Source: Chromobacterium phragmitis (GTDB taxonomy: Bacteria > Pseudomonadota > Gammaproteobacteria > Burkholderiales > Chromobacteriaceae). From it: a DNA stretch of 64,000 nucleotides. Each line of letters begins with the position of its first letter. The first letter of the stretch is position 1. Positions 38,709 to 52,964 of this stretch are shown here, piece after piece. The stretch lies in contig NZ_CP029495.1 in NCBI RefSeq assembly GCF_003325475.1, forward strand, positions 4,216,001 to 4,280,000. Reading direction: 5' to 3'. The notes beneath the pieces were generated by a model, which had not been told where the DNA came from, searched no databases, and saw only the letters and a program-made list of their open reading frames with translations. A program made the position numbers and the translations under genes.

Positions 38709-39219
38709 GCTCGCTACTCCTGCCCGGCATCGCCGGGACAACGGTTTCGGTATCTCGCCGTCTACGACCATGGAGAAACGGCGACTGTGCGCACCTTACC
38801 CGAGGCTTTCCCGCCGGACTTGCATAAAACGCCGATCCCCGCCCGCTTTTGAGAGTTTTCCCATTTGTAGCAAGCGCTCCCTCGCGTAGTATTCCTACTC
38901 TAAATTAGTTGTTTCCGTGATCGCCCCATCGGCAAGCTGTTCTATTCATGGCAAATCCAGGCGCCCTCATCGCGCCATGCCATTGCTCTGAACGTTTTTT
39001 GCAAGCCGCTCTCAAGGCCGTATAAGTACCATGCGCTATCTGGGCGCATGCCGCGATGATATAGACAAGACTCGGCACTGATCACCCGACACATCCATGA
39101 CAAGAAAACACGCCGACATGTTGCGTCGCTACGGGGAAAGCGCGTGGCGCGACTGTCGACTCTATTCCTGCGGCTCGTCCGCACGGTGATGGCGCCTTGC
39201 GCGCCTTAGGAACAGGAAG
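38709..39219 (+). promoter_or_regulatory. 511-base divergent regulatory region upstream of hilA
   Basis: No supported gene lies here. The region is AT-richer than its flanks between about 38840 and 39060. It must hold promoters for hilA on one side and the 127/855-aa pair on the other, and is large enough for several regulator sites, as in the Salmonella hilA upstream region. Confidence 0.5.
38999..39026 (+). promoter_or_regulatory. Candidate sigma-70 promoter for hilA
   Basis: TTGCAA (38999-39004) and TATAAG (39021-39026) are separated by 16 bases, a fair sigma-70 match. A transcript from here would have a leader of about 190 bases before the hilA ATG. Confidence 0.4.
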
Positions 39220-40905
39220 ATGGCGTTACATAACGATGGCTTCATCAATCGGCAATTCGTCTTCGGCGATTTTGTCCTGCGGTTCGACGGTGCGCTATGC
39301 CACCGCGAGCAGCAAATCAGCGTGCCGCCCAAGGAGCTGGCGGTGCTCACCACCTTGCTGGAGGCAGCCGGCGAACTGGTGAGCAAGGACACCTTGCTGG
39401 ATAAGGTATGGCCGGATGGCGACGTCAACGAGGAGTCGCTGACCCGCTGCATCTACGCGCTGCGCCGCATCCTGCTGGAAGACAAGAGCAATCGCTTCAT
39501 CGATACCGTCTACGGCAAGGGCTACCGTTTCAGCCGGCCTGTCGCCGTAGTGTCGCGCCCCAGCGCCGAAGCGAAAAAATGCACGATGGCCATCTTGCCT
39601 TTCCGCACGGATGGACAACTCGACTCGCTGGAGCTGCACGCCGCGCTGGTGCAGTGCCTGTCGCGCTACTCTCCATTCGGCCTGATGGTGCTTCCTGCGA
39701 CGATTACCCGCAATTGCGGCGACGTGGCCGACATCATCTCGATGATCGATCAACTTCGTCCCGACTATTACCTCGCCGGACAGGCGCAGCGCCAGGGCGA
39801 CGCCTGGCTGCTGCGAGTGGAGCTGGTCCGCGCGGACGGCCACCAGCTGGTGCACCACGAAAACATTGAAGTCCATGCCGGCGAGCCGCTTTCCATGCTG
39901 CAGGCCCGGCTGGCCAGCTTGCTGCCGCAACGCATTCCCGGCTTGCGCTGGCAGCAAGGAAACGGCAGCCAATTGGACTCGCTGGACATGGCCATCACCT
40001 ACCTGAACGGCCGCCACGAGATGCAGCGCCACACGCCCTCCAGCCTGAAACGCGCGCTGGCGCTGTTCCTCCAATGCGCCAGCAACCAGCCCGCCAACGC
40101 GCTGCCCTATTGCAGCCTGGCCGAGTGCTATCTGGCGCTGGCGCAGTTGGGCCTGTTCGATCAGCAGCGCGCGCTGGACGGCGCGCAGCAGGCAGTGGAC
40201 CGCGCAGTGGCGCTGGATGCCGCCAATCCCCAGGCACTCGGTCTGCTGGCCCTGCTCAGCAGCATGCGCGGCCAGCACACCATCGCCGAAGCGCTGTTCG
40301 AGCAGGCGCGCATGCTGGCGCCGGATTCGATCGACATCCACTACTACCATGCCTGGCATTTATTCCTGTCAGACCGCATCTCCCAGGCTCAGCGCGCGCT
40401 GGAGCTTTGCCTGGAACGCGATCCCTCGCGCATCGCGGCCAGCTTGCTGCAACTCTGGCTGACTTATTGCGAACACAAGCTGGACGATGCCGTGGCGTTG
40501 GGCAAACGCCAGCTTTGCCAATACGGCCAAGACCATCCGGTGCTGCAAAGCATGCTGAGCCTGATGCTGGCCATTCAGGGACAACATGCCCAGGCCGAAG
40601 AGCTTGCCGCCGCGGTCAAGGCTTCCGGCGAAGAGTGCGGCCTGCTGGCGGTCAACGGCTGCTATGTCGCGCATTGCCGGATGGGGGATGCCGCGCGGCC
40701 GCTGCTGCAGGACTTCCTGTCCCGCGCAGACTGCCGCCAGGTCCGGTCCAGCCTGCTGCCCTTGATTCTGGTTCTGCATGGCCGCGTCGCGGCGCTGCAC
40801 CTGTGGGGCCAGCTGGAGGCCGATGGCTATCTTTGGCTGCGCGCCTCCAGACTGGACCCCCGCCTGGCCGGCCTGTTCCACCCCGCCTTGCCGGAAGCCG
40901 CATGA
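39220..40905 (+). CDS. hilA: HilA-type master regulator (OmpR-like winged helix plus TPR)
   Basis: 561 aa (HilA is 553). The OmpR/ToxR-type winged helix is at about 14-108 (SVPPKELAVLTTLLEAAGEL, LTRCIYALRRILLED, FIDTVYGKGYRF). The C-terminal part carries TPR-like repeats (about 290-430). There is no membrane segment. HilA switches on the invF and prg operons in SPI-1; the Chromobacterium homologue has been called CilA. AGGAACAGGAAG precedes the ATG. It overlaps the IagB homologue by four bases exactly as hilA-iagB do in Salmonella. Confidence 0.93.
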   Translation: MALHNDGFINRQFVFGDFVLRFDGALCHREQQISVPPKELAVLTTLLEAAGELVSKDTLLDKVWPDGDVNEESLTRCIYALRRILLEDKSNRFIDTVYGKGYRFSRPVAVVSRPSAEAKKCTMAILPFRTDGQLDSLELHAALVQCLSRYSPFGLMVLPATITRNCGDVADIISMIDQLRPDYYLAGQAQRQGDAWLLRVELVRADGHQLVHHENIEVHAGEPLSMLQARLASLLPQRIPGLRWQQGNGSQLDSLDMAITYLNGRHEMQRHTPSSLKRALALFLQCASNQPANALPYCSLAECYLALAQLGLFDQQRALDGAQQAVDRAVALDAANPQALGLLALLSSMRGQHTIAEALFEQARMLAPDSIDIHYYHAWHLFLSDRISQAQRALELCLERDPSRIAASLLQLWLTYCEHKLDDAVALGKRQLCQYGQDHPVLQSMLSLMLAIQGQHAQAEELAAAVKASGEECGLLAVNGCYVAHCRMGDAARPLLQDFLSRADCRQVRSSLLPLILVLHGRVAALHLWGQLEADGYLWLRASRLDPRLAGLFHPALPEAA

Positions 40906-41351
40906 AGCGCGCCGTTCTGATCGCCGCCCTGCTGCTGGCGTCGCCGTTGGCGAAAGCCGATTGCTGGGACCATGCGGGTTCGATGTTCAACATCTCTCCG
41001 GACCTGCTTTACGCGATCGCCTTGCAGGAGTCCGGCATGCGTCCGGACGCCATCGGCCGCAACCGCGACGGCAGCCGCGACCTGGGGCTGATGCAGATCA
41101 ACAGCATCCATCTGCCGCGGCTGCGCCAACTGGGCGTGAATGAGAGCCAGCTGCTGGAGAGCCCCTGCCTGTCGGTGGTGGTGGGCGCCTCGATCTTGTC
41201 CGACATGATGAAGCGCTACGGCTATTCCTGGGAGGCCGTCGGCGCCTACAACGCCGGCCTGGCGCCCGGCCGCCATGAACTGAGAATGCGCTACGCGCGC
41301 CAGGTATGGCGACGCTACCAGAAGCTGCAAGGACCGAGCCCGGCCCGCTAG
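40902..41351 (+). CDS. iagB: Type III-associated lytic transglycosylase (IagB)
   Basis: 149 aa. Signal peptide about 1-19 (PLAKA/DCW). The lysozyme-like SLT fold has the catalytic Glu43 in IALQESGMRP, followed by RDLGLMQINSIHLPRL and YNAGLAPG. It opens local gaps in peptidoglycan for basal-body assembly. It is translationally coupled to hilA through ATGA overlap. Confidence 0.95.
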   Translation: MKRAVLIAALLLASPLAKADCWDHAGSMFNISPDLLYAIALQESGMRPDAIGRNRDGSRDLGLMQINSIHLPRLRQLGVNESQLLESPCLSVVVGASILSDMMKRYGYSWEAVGAYNAGLAPGRHELRMRYARQVWRRYQKLQGPSPAR

Positions 41352-41448
41352 CTGCGGCCGGTTTCCGGACATCAGACCATTTCCCCGTTGGGCGGCGCCA
41401 CCTGATTCTCGGCGCCGCCATTTTTTTGCCCGCGCGCGGCGCATGAAA

Positions 41449-41473
41449 AAACCCTCCGCTTGGCGGAGGGTTT
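41449..41473 (-). terminator. Terminator of the Bax-inhibitor-1 family gene
   Basis: AAACCCTCCGC (41449-41459) pairs with GCGGAGGGTTT (41463-41473) with a 3-base loop; on the minus strand it is followed by a six-T run. It may also serve the plus-strand iagB transcript. Confidence 0.85.
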
Positions 41474-41504
41474 CGATTGCCGGAAAACCGGAAAAGGCGC
41501 CTGA

Positions 41505-42194
41505 TCAGTCGCGGTTGCCCGCGAAGGCCAGCAGCAATTGCAGCAGGCTGGTGAACAGGTTGTAGATGCTGATGTAGATCGACAGCGCGGCGGAGATGTA
41601 GCTGTTTTCGCCGCCATCGACCACGGTCTTCACCTGCCACAGGATCATCAGCGAGCTGAACAGCGCGAAAGCCGCGGAGATCATCAGCTGGAACGCCGGC
41701 ATGCGCAGGAAGATGTTGGCCACCACGGCCACCATCAGCACGATGGCGCCCACGGTCAGGAAGTTGCCCAGGCCGGACAGGTCGCGCTTGGTGGTGGTGG
41801 CGATGCCGGCCATCACGAAGAACACCACGGAAGTCGCCGCGCCTGCGGTCATGATCAGCTGGCCGCCGTTGGAGAACTTGAGCGCGAATTGCAGCAAGGG
41901 CCCCAGCAGCACGCCCATCATGAAGGTGAAGCCCAGCATCAGGAACACGCCCAGCGAGCTGTAGCGGTTCTTCTCAATGGCGAAAACCAGGCCGTAGAAC
42001 ACCGCCATGATCAGCAGCATGCCGATGATGGGGCTGCCCGCCAGAAAAGCGAAACTCATGTGGGTGCCCACGATGGCGCCCATCACGGTCGGAATCATCG
42101 ACAGGCCGAGCAAGCCGTAAGTGTTGCGCAACACCTTGTTGCGCACCTCGGCCATCGGGGTCGACTGGTAGGCCGTTTGAAAATCCGGGTGCAT
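41505..42194 (-). CDS. yccA: Bax inhibitor-1/YccA family membrane protein
   Basis: 229 aa, seven hydrophobic segments. MAEVRNKVLRNTYGLLGLSM and the C-terminal SIYISIYNLFTSLLQLL match the BI-1/YccA family of inner-membrane proteins; E. coli YccA modulates the FtsH protease. The ATG at 42194 follows AGGAGA. It is flanked by the type III island on one side and a tRNA on the other. Confidence 0.9.
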   Translation of the reverse strand: MHPDFQTAYQSTPMAEVRNKVLRNTYGLLGLSMIPTVMGAIVGTHMSFAFLAGSPIIGMLLIMAVFYGLVFAIEKNRYSSLGVFLMLGFTFMMGVLLGPLLQFALKFSNGGQLIMTAGAATSVVFFVMAGIATTTKRDLSGLGNFLTVGAIVLMVAVVANIFLRMPAFQLMISAAFALFSSLMILWQVKTVVDGGENSYISAALSIYISIYNLFTSLLQLLLAFAGNRD

Positions 42195-42373
42195 GTGAAA
42201 CTCTCCTGAGTTGGTTGTTCTGGAATAATTTGGAATTGTAAGCAACAGACCATGCCGAAGGGAATAAGTTTCCGCCGCGGCTTCCTGCTTGTCTTGGGAC
42301 GCGGCTTGGGTTAATATCGCCTTCCCTCACGACGCAGATGCGGCCAAGTCCCGCATTTGCAAGTCATGTGGAT

Positions 42374-42458
42374 GCGAGAGTGGCGGAATTGGTAGACGCA
42401 CTGGATTTAGGTTCCAGCGCCGCAAGGCGTGAGAGTTCGAGTCTCTCCTTTCGCACCA
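42374..42458 (+). tRNA. tRNA-Leu (anticodon UAG)
   Basis: 85 bases including an encoded CCA. Acceptor stem GCGAGAG pairs with CTTTCGC (one G-U pair). The anticodon stem CTGGA/TCCAG encloses loop TTTAGGT, giving anticodon TAG, which reads CUA/CUG leucine codons. A long variable arm and GTTCGAGTC T-loop fit class II tRNA-Leu. Confidence 0.96.
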
Positions 42459-42525
42459 TGATCATCGGCACATGCCGCATGTCAAACGGCTACCTCTAAA
42501 ACTCCATACTGTCTTTGTCCCGATT

Positions 42526-46818
<4,293 letters not shown>

Positions 46819-46955
46819 GTCGGACCAGACTCCTTTTGGACTGCGAACCAAACTCTGGATCTTGCGAGCCGCCTCCCCGTTGTCTTTATTGTGAGCGCCG
46901 CCATTGCGCCAATCGCCGCAACGACGTCGCGGACATGCCTGGCCGGCGATGGCCG

Positions 46956-48653
46956 TTACAGTCTGAAGCGCGCCTCCACTTCATTGCCGCTGCCATGGTA
47001 AGCCAGCGATTCGCACAGAGAATGGACCAAAGCGACCCCGCGGCCATGCCTGTGGCTGCCCATCTGCTGCTTCAGCCGCTCCATCAGCGAAGGGTGGTCG
47101 AATCCGCAGCCGCTGTCCCTTACCCGGATTCGCACGGCTTCGCCGGCCTCGTCCCGGCATCGCTCCAGCGTCAGCTCCACCCAGGCCTGGCTCAACATGG
47201 CCAGCCCCTCGCGCCTCAGGGTGAAATAGCGTTCATATCCATCCTGCTGGTCCTTCAAACTGGAATCCAGACCCAGCACGCCGTGGTCCAGCGCATTGTT
47301 GAACAACTCGGACACGATCAGCAGCACTTCCTTGAACTGGCGGCCGCGAAACCCCAGCTGGTTCAGCCAGCCTATCAGCAAGGGAATGGCTTGATCGCGG
47401 CCCAGCTCTTCCGCCCCGAAATGCAGCCTGACCTGCCAGCCGCCCAGCTGCCCGCCATCGTCGCGGCCCTGATGCTCGGCGGCCAATTCGCGCGCGTCGC
47501 CGCTCCCGGCCTCCAGGTGGACCACGCCCAGCGAGATGTCGTCGCGGTTGCTCGCGCCTCCCATGTGCGCCAACACCGCCTGCCGTATCGACTCCAGCGG
47601 CGAAACGCCGCCATCAGCCAGCGCCCGCAGCACGCCGGAGGCGCCGAACTGCTCGCCCCGGCCATTTTCCGCCTCGGTCAAACCATCGGAGCACACCACC
47701 AGTTGTCCGTCGCGCTCCCAAAAATAGGACTCGCTGCTCCAGCAGAATTCGTCCACTCCCAGAATGCCCAGCGGCGGATACTGCGAACGCCACTCCTTGA
47801 CCAGGCCGCCCTCCTCATCTACGAACATCACGCAGGGAATGCCGCCATTCCACACCTCGACGCAACCCAACTCCCAATCCACCGTGATCAGCGCCGCGGC
47901 CACGAAACGCCCCACCGGCAGCAGGCGATTGAGCTTGGCGTTGATCTCCCTGGCCATGGATGTCAACGGGAAGCCCCGGCGGGCCATCGCATAGAAAATG
48001 TCCACCGCCGGCAGACAGGCCAGCGCCGCCGACAGCCCATGGCCGGTGCTGTCCGCCAGCATCACGCACAACTGGCCGGTAGGTGACTGCGCGCACGCCA
48101 GCACGTCGCCGCTGAACTGTTCGGCGGACTGCTGCCAGCCGGACACATCCGGTAAATCCTGCCCCTCGCTGCCGACGATGCCATCCAGCACATGCTTGGC
48201 GAACAGCTGCTCCCGCTCGTTGATATGGAAATAATTGAGCAGCTGCTCCGAATCCCGGGATATCCGCCGCTGCATTTCACTGATGCGCTGCATCACTCGG
48301 ATTTTGGCCCCAAGCATGGTCAGATTGATAGGCTTGGCCAGATAGTCGTCGGCGCCCACGTCCAAGCTGCTGATATGCGCTTCCTCATCGCTGCGCGCGC
48401 TGAGAAAGATGATAGGCAGCCAATGGTCGCCGCACAGCTGGCGTATCTGCCGGGTGGCCTCGTGGCCGTCCATCACCGGCATCATCATGTCCATCAGCAC
48501 CATGTCCGGCAGCTCGCGCCGGCATTGCTCAACCGCCTGCAAACCGTTTTCCGCGTACCAGACCTGATGGCCCATTTCCTCGATCACCAGGCCCATCAGC
48601 AACCGCGTAGGCTCGACATCCTCGGCCACCAGCACGGTGAATGTGCGATCCAT
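46956..48653 (-). CDS. Response regulator with PP2C phosphatase and anti-sigma kinase domains (HsbR type)
   Basis: 565 aa. A receiver domain (1-125, phospho-Asp55 in VLMDMMMPVMDG, Lys in YLAKP), a SpoIIE-type PP2C phosphatase (about 160-370; ADSTGHGLSAALACLP and SDGLTEAEN), and a C-terminal HATPase_c/anti-sigma kinase domain (about 415-565; EVLLIVSELFNNALDHGV and VRDSGCGFDHPS). This three-domain order is that of Pseudomonas HsbR, which phosphorylates or dephosphorylates its STAS partner depending on receiver phosphorylation. The STAS gene lies 9 bases upstream. Confidence 0.9.
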   Translation of the reverse strand: MDRTFTVLVAEDVEPTRLLMGLVIEEMGHQVWYAENGLQAVEQCRRELPDMVLMDMMMPVMDGHEATRQIRQLCGDHWLPIIFLSARSDEEAHISSLDVGADDYLAKPINLTMLGAKIRVMQRISEMQRRISRDSEQLLNYFHINEREQLFAKHVLDGIVGSEGQDLPDVSGWQQSAEQFSGDVLACAQSPTGQLCVMLADSTGHGLSAALACLPAVDIFYAMARRGFPLTSMAREINAKLNRLLPVGRFVAAALITVDWELGCVEVWNGGIPCVMFVDEEGGLVKEWRSQYPPLGILGVDEFCWSSESYFWERDGQLVVCSDGLTEAENGRGEQFGASGVLRALADGGVSPLESIRQAVLAHMGGASNRDDISLGVVHLEAGSGDARELAAEHQGRDDGGQLGGWQVRLHFGAEELGRDQAIPLLIGWLNQLGFRGRQFKEVLLIVSELFNNALDHGVLGLDSSLKDQQDGYERYFTLRREGLAMLSQAWVELTLERCRDEAGEAVRIRVRDSGCGFDHPSLMERLKQQMGSHRHGRGVALVHSLCESLAYHGSGNEVEARFRL

Positions 48654-48662
48654 GGCGCGCGC

Positions 48663-48971
48663 TCAGCGAAATTGAAAAAACTTGCCGAAACTGGCCACGT
48701 CCAATATCTGTCGCACAAAGCCCCGGGCGCCGGTCAGGGCGATGCCGTCTATGCCCTGCGCCTTGGCCTTGTCCCGCATCACCAGCAACATGCCCAGCGC
48801 CGAGCTTTCCAGATAATCCACCCGCGACAAGTCCACCTCCAGGCCCAAGCCGCCGCCGCGGGCCAGCGCCTCGTCAAGACAAGTCCGGAACGCCTCGTGC
48901 TGCTCGAAATCGAACCGCCCCTCCACCGCGATGACAGACTTGTCCGCCATCTTGTTCAGCTTGACTCCCAT
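48663..48971 (-). CDS. STAS-domain anti-sigma factor antagonist (HsbA type)
   Basis: 102 aa, a single STAS domain. The phosphorylatable Ser lies in YLESSALGMLLVMRD (Ser56 or Ser57). Paired with the HsbR-like protein, it corresponds to HsbA, which in Pseudomonas links this switch to FlgM and to a diguanylate cyclase. The start at 48971 has GGGAG upstream; a second ATG at 48950 would trim seven residues. Confidence 0.9.
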   Translation of the reverse strand: MGVKLNKMADKSVIAVEGRFDFEQHEAFRTCLDEALARGGGLGLEVDLSRVDYLESSALGMLLVMRDKAKAQGIDGIALTGARGFVRQILDVASFGKFFQFR

Positions 48972-49036
48972 CCCGCCACTCTCCCGCTGACGCCGGCGGA
49001 ACCGCCGGCCTTATCTTCGCGCTCGACCGACTTGCG

Positions 49037-50203
49037 TCAGAACAAGTCCACGTCCCCCGCCGATATGCCTTGCGGCGCGCCGCCGCTCTGGCTCTTTTCC
49101 AGCATCTGCTGCAATTGGCGCCGCATGTCGTCCAGGCCGTCCAGACCATCCCGGCCCTCCATCTGCTTCATGCTGTCGCCCACTTGGTAAAAGCCCTGCA
49201 TCCGGCTGCTGACATTGCGCACCAAGGGAGAAACCAGATCCTGAAACTGCAGCGCCGTCACCGTGACGCGCACGCTGTCGCCCACCCGCCCCGCGATCTG
49301 GGACAGTTGGTCCACCGCCTGCCCGGTTTCGGCGTTCATCTGCGACAATTGGCCCAGCATGCCTTCGATCTGCGTCTTGGCGTCCAACGCGAAGTTCATG
49401 TCTTTGGAGGCCATTTCGAAGATCTCCGACTTGGCCAGCTCGATCGCCTGCACCATCAAATCTATCGACTGGCGTATCTGGCCGGAAAAATCGGAAGAGC
49501 GCTGCGACAGCTTTCGCACCTCGTCCGCCACCACGGCGAAGCCCCTGCCGGCCTCCCCCGCGCGCGCCGCCTCTATCGCGGCGTTCAGCGCCAGCATATT
49601 GGTCTGGGCGGTGATCTCGGCCATGTCGCTGAGCGCGCTTTCCACCGCGCCGACGCGCTGATGGATCTCATGCATGCGGTCCACCAGCACCATCGCCGTT
49701 TTGCTGGTGCTGACCGTGTTGTCGACGAACTCAGTCATGCTTTGCGAAGTGCGCTTGAGAAAAGAATCGAAGCCCATGCCCTCGCCATGGTCGCCGCGCT
49801 GCACGATCTTCAGCGCCAACTCCTGCTGCTCGCGCAGCATCGCCTCGATATCGGAAAAACCCTGCACCAGCTTGACGATGGCGTCGCTCAGGATGGTCTG
49901 CATCTGCGACACGTCCCGCTCCACCGCGCCGGACACGTCGGAAATGCCGTTGCCCAGCAGCCCCAGCTCGCTCAGCACCTTGCGCCTGGCCTCTTCCTTG
50001 GCGTAGGCCGCGCCGGTGTCCGCCGGCGGCGCGCCCAACAAGCCGATCGCAGCCATGCAGCCCGCCGCGAGCAGGCAAAGGGACAAATAGCCCGCCCATC
50101 CCCCTCCCAAAGCCGCCAGCAAACCGCACGCGCTCAGGCCAAGCCCGGCGCAGCACCACATCATTTTCTTTCTGGGGTCCGGCCTGGTATTCGCAGGAGT
50201 CAT
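49037..50203 (-). CDS. Methyl-accepting chemotaxis-like signalling protein
   Basis: 388 aa. Two hydrophobic segments at about 15-55 with almost no periplasmic loop, then a long cytoplasmic helical part. The signalling tip [20 protein letters not shown] followed by [20 protein letters not shown] (about 210-250) is the MCP core. The tail [19 protein letters not shown] is seen in MCPs that lack a sensory periplasmic domain. It is first in an operon with the STAS, HsbR-like and hybrid-kinase genes rather than with chemotaxis genes, so it may feed this switch. Confidence 0.85.
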   Translation of the reverse strand: MTPANTRPDPRKKMMWCCAGLGLSACGLLAALGGGWAGYLSLCLLAAGCMAAIGLLGAPPADTGAAYAKEEARRKVLSELGLLGNGISDVSGAVERDVSQMQTILSDAIVKLVQGFSDIEAMLREQQELALKIVQRGDHGEGMGFDSFLKRTSQSMTEFVDNTVSTSKTAMVLVDRMHEIHQRVGAVESALSDMAEITAQTNMLALNAAIEAARAGEAGRGFAVVADEVRKLSQRSSDFSGQIRQSIDLMVQAIELAKSEIFEMASKDMNFALDAKTQIEGMLGQLSQMNAETGQAVDQLSQIAGRVGDSVRVTVTALQFQDLVSPLVRNVSSRMQGFYQVGDSMKQMEGRDGLDGLDDMRRQLQQMLEKSQSGGAPQGISAGDVDLF

Positions 50204-50468
50204 CTTGTTTTCAGCCGAGATTGAAAGGAAAAACTGAAACAGTTACGGCAAACCGCATGCCATTCGTTTAACGCTACCGATTATTGCGATATGGCGCATA
50301 AGGCGATGCCTGTCAAACAGCCAGTTGCCGAAAGCGGACAAATTCTGAATTGAACCCCGCCTTACACATGAAACATGCTCATCCGAAGCTTGTCCATTCA
50401 TCCTTTGCCAAGCGCGGCGCGCTAGCGTTTAATGGCGACAATATCCGGCAACTGCACAGGAAATCCGC

Positions 50469-51815
50469 ATGATCCACGGCAAAACGCCAGCCGAATGGCG
50501 GCAGTCGCACCCCCTGCTCCGCGAGCTGATGTCGCTTCATCCGTGCGCATGGTTCAATCCGCCCGTCGCCCCAGCCTCCGACGCGCTGGCCGATGTCGGC
50601 CTATCCGCTTCGGACGCGGCCGACGCGTCGGAGCGGCTGCGACGATTCGCTCCCTATGTCCGCCGCGCCTTTCCGGAGACCGAGCCGAGCGGCGGCATCA
50701 TCGAATCTCCGCTGCGCGCCGCTCCCGCGCTTAAGCAAGCGCTGGCCGCCCATTACGGCATGGCGCTGCCCGGCCAGCTGTGGCTGAAAGCCGACAGCCA
50801 ACTGCCCATTTCCGGTTCGATCAAGGCCCGCGGCGGCATTTACGAGGTGCTGAAGCACGCGGAAGACCTGGCGCTGGCCGAGGGACTGCTGCAAAGCGGA
50901 AGCGACTACGCCTTGCTGGACGGCGCAGAGGCGCGCGCGCTGTTCGGCCGCCGCAAGATCGCCGTAGGCTCCACCGGCAACCTGGGGCTTTCCATAGGCA
51001 TCATGGCCGCGAAACTCGGTTTCCAGGCCACCGTGCACATGTCGGCGGACGCTCGCCGATGGAAGAAGGACACGTTGCGCGAACATGGCGTAACCGTGGC
51101 GGAGTACGCGTCCGACTACAGCGCGGCGGTGGCGCAGGGCCGCGAACAGGCGAAAAACGACCCCACCTGCCATTTCGTCGACGACGAGAACTCCATCCAT
51201 TTATTTCTGGGTTACGCGGTAGCGGCAGAAAGACTGAAAGTCCAATTTGCCGAAGCGGGCGTGCGGGTGGACGCCGAGCATCCGCTGTTCGTCCACTTGC
51301 CCTGCGGCGTGGGAGGCGGCCCCGGCGGCGTGGCCTTCGGCCTCAAGCTGGCGTTCGGCGACGATGTCCACTGCCTGTTCGCCGAACCCACCCACTCGCC
51401 CTGCATGCTGCTGGGCGTGCTCACCGGCCTGCACGATCAGGTTTCGGTGCAGGATTTCGGCATCGACAACCGCACCGCCGCCGACGGCTTGGCCGTCGGG
51501 CGTCCGTCGGGCTTCGTCGGCCGAGCGATGCAAAGGCTGGTAGACGGCTATTACACGGTGGACGACGACGAATTGTTCCGCCTGCTGGCGCTGGCCGAAC
51601 GCGAGGAAGGCCTGCGGCTGGAGCCGTCGGCATTGGCAGGCGCGCCCGGCATCGCCCGCGTGCTGGGCGAAAGCCAGGGCTACCGCCAACGCATGGGACT
51701 GGACAAGGACCGGATGGCGCGCGCGACGCACCTGATCTGGGCGACCGGCGGCGGCATGGTGCCGGAGGCGGAAATGGAAAGCTATCTTCGCCGCGGCCGC
51801 GCGCTGCTGGGCTAG
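50469..51815 (+). CDS. dsdA: D-serine dehydratase
   Basis: 448 aa, full length. The PLP-binding Lys119 is in SGSIKARGG and the PLP phosphate loop in [12 protein letters not shown]. The N-terminal [19 protein letters not shown] is a family hallmark. It converts D-serine to pyruvate and ammonia in the cytoplasm, for use or detoxification of D-serine. AGGAAA precedes the ATG. Its LysR regulator follows on the same strand after six bases. Confidence 0.95.
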   Translation: MIHGKTPAEWRQSHPLLRELMSLHPCAWFNPPVAPASDALADVGLSASDAADASERLRRFAPYVRRAFPETEPSGGIIESPLRAAPALKQALAAHYGMALPGQLWLKADSQLPISGSIKARGGIYEVLKHAEDLALAEGLLQSGSDYALLDGAEARALFGRRKIAVGSTGNLGLSIGIMAAKLGFQATVHMSADARRWKKDTLREHGVTVAEYASDYSAAVAQGREQAKNDPTCHFVDDENSIHLFLGYAVAAERLKVQFAEAGVRVDAEHPLFVHLPCGVGGGPGGVAFGLKLAFGDDVHCLFAEPTHSPCMLLGVLTGLHDQVSVQDFGIDNRTAADGLAVGRPSGFVGRAMQRLVDGYYTVDDDELFRLLALAEREEGLRLEPSALAGAPGIARVLGESQGYRQRMGLDKDRMARATHLIWATGGGMVPEAEMESYLRRGRALLG

Positions 51816-51821
51816 ACGGCC

Positions 51822-52760
51822 ATGCTCGCGCCCAAACTGGATGGCGGCCAACTGGCCAATCTCCATACCTTCATGACGGTCGCGCGGCGCATGAGCTTCG
51901 CCGCCGCCGCCGCGGAATTGTGCCTGACGCCCAGCGCGGTCAGCCACCGCATCGCCCGGCTGGAGCGCGCGCTGGATTTGCGCCTGTTCCAGCGATTGAC
52001 GCGCAGCATACGCCTCACCGCCGATGGCGAACGCATCCTGGCCGCGCTGGAGGCCGGCCTCGCGGAAATCGAGTCTGCGCTCAGCCCCGCCGCCGGCCAG
52101 GAACCCGTCGGCCGCGTCGCGCTGCACGCCCACCCGTCCATCGCGCAGTGCTGGCTCGCGCCTCGGCTGGCCGAATTCGCCGATCGCCATCCGAGAATCG
52201 CTTTGGACATCCGCACCGGCAATGAAGACCCTGACTTCCGCGGCGGCCGCGCCGACCTGGCGCTGTGCTACAGCGATGGCCATTTTCCCGGCCTGGCCAG
52301 CATCAAACTGATGGATGAAGAAATGGCCCCGGTCTGCAGCCCCGGCTACGCCGAACGGCACGCGCTAAGCGGGGCGCCGGAAAGACTCGCCGGCTGCCGG
52401 CTGTTGCACGACGCCCAGGCTTGGCGGCATGCCGCGCACGACGCCGAATGGATGCTGTGGGCGCAACGGCGCGGCTGCGAAGCCAGCCTGCCGCAAGCGG
52501 GGCTGACCCTGGACCGCTCCGACCTGTGCCTGGCCGGCGCGGCCGGCCACGCCGGCGTCGCCATTGGCCGTCGCCGGCTAGCCCAGCCCCTGCTGGACAG
52601 CGGGCAGCTGATGCTGCCGCTGGGCGGCTTCGAGCCGGCGGAGCGCTATGCCTATTATCTGGCCTACCCGCTGCGCGCCGCGCCCTCCCCGCCACTGCAA
52701 GCCGTCATCGACTGGCTGCGGCGATGCGCAAACGCAGATATGTCCCAATCGGGAAACTAG
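51822..52760 (+). CDS. dsdC: DsdC-like LysR regulator
   Basis: 312 aa. HTH at about 10-70 (LANLHTFMTVARRMSFAAAA, SAVSHRIARLERALDLRLF) and a GcvA/DsdC-type effector domain. Adjacent to dsdA in the same direction, unlike the divergent E. coli arrangement, so it is likely cotranscribed with its target. It probably activates dsdA in response to D-serine. Confidence 0.8.
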   Translation: MLAPKLDGGQLANLHTFMTVARRMSFAAAAAELCLTPSAVSHRIARLERALDLRLFQRLTRSIRLTADGERILAALEAGLAEIESALSPAAGQEPVGRVALHAHPSIAQCWLAPRLAEFADRHPRIALDIRTGNEDPDFRGGRADLALCYSDGHFPGLASIKLMDEEMAPVCSPGYAERHALSGAPERLAGCRLLHDAQAWRHAAHDAEWMLWAQRRGCEASLPQAGLTLDRSDLCLAGAAGHAGVAIGRRRLAQPLLDSGQLMLPLGGFEPAERYAYYLAYPLRAAPSPPLQAVIDWLRRCANADMSQSGN

Positions 52761-52964
52761 GACGGCGCCGCGTTCATTCCGAAGCGGGGCTGTCAGCCGG
52801 CCACGGTCGCCCCCTTCTCCTTGTTGTGCAATGCAACATGCAACAATGCCGGCTTGTCAACTCCCCACCCGGCCAGCAGACACCCTTCACACAAACGTCA
52901 ATAAATGCGCAGAGAATGCCTTCCGCCGTCCCCTCTAAACAATTGAACAGACAGGAGAATTGTC

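Noticed and set aside
39098..39190. 30-codon ORF in the hilA upstream region
   Set aside because: No ribosome site and no features; it could be a leader peptide but nothing supports it.
42374..42458. tRNA-Leu as the insertion site of the type III island
   Set aside because: The yccA gene lies between them and no direct repeat of the tRNA 3' end was found at the other side of the island by eye.
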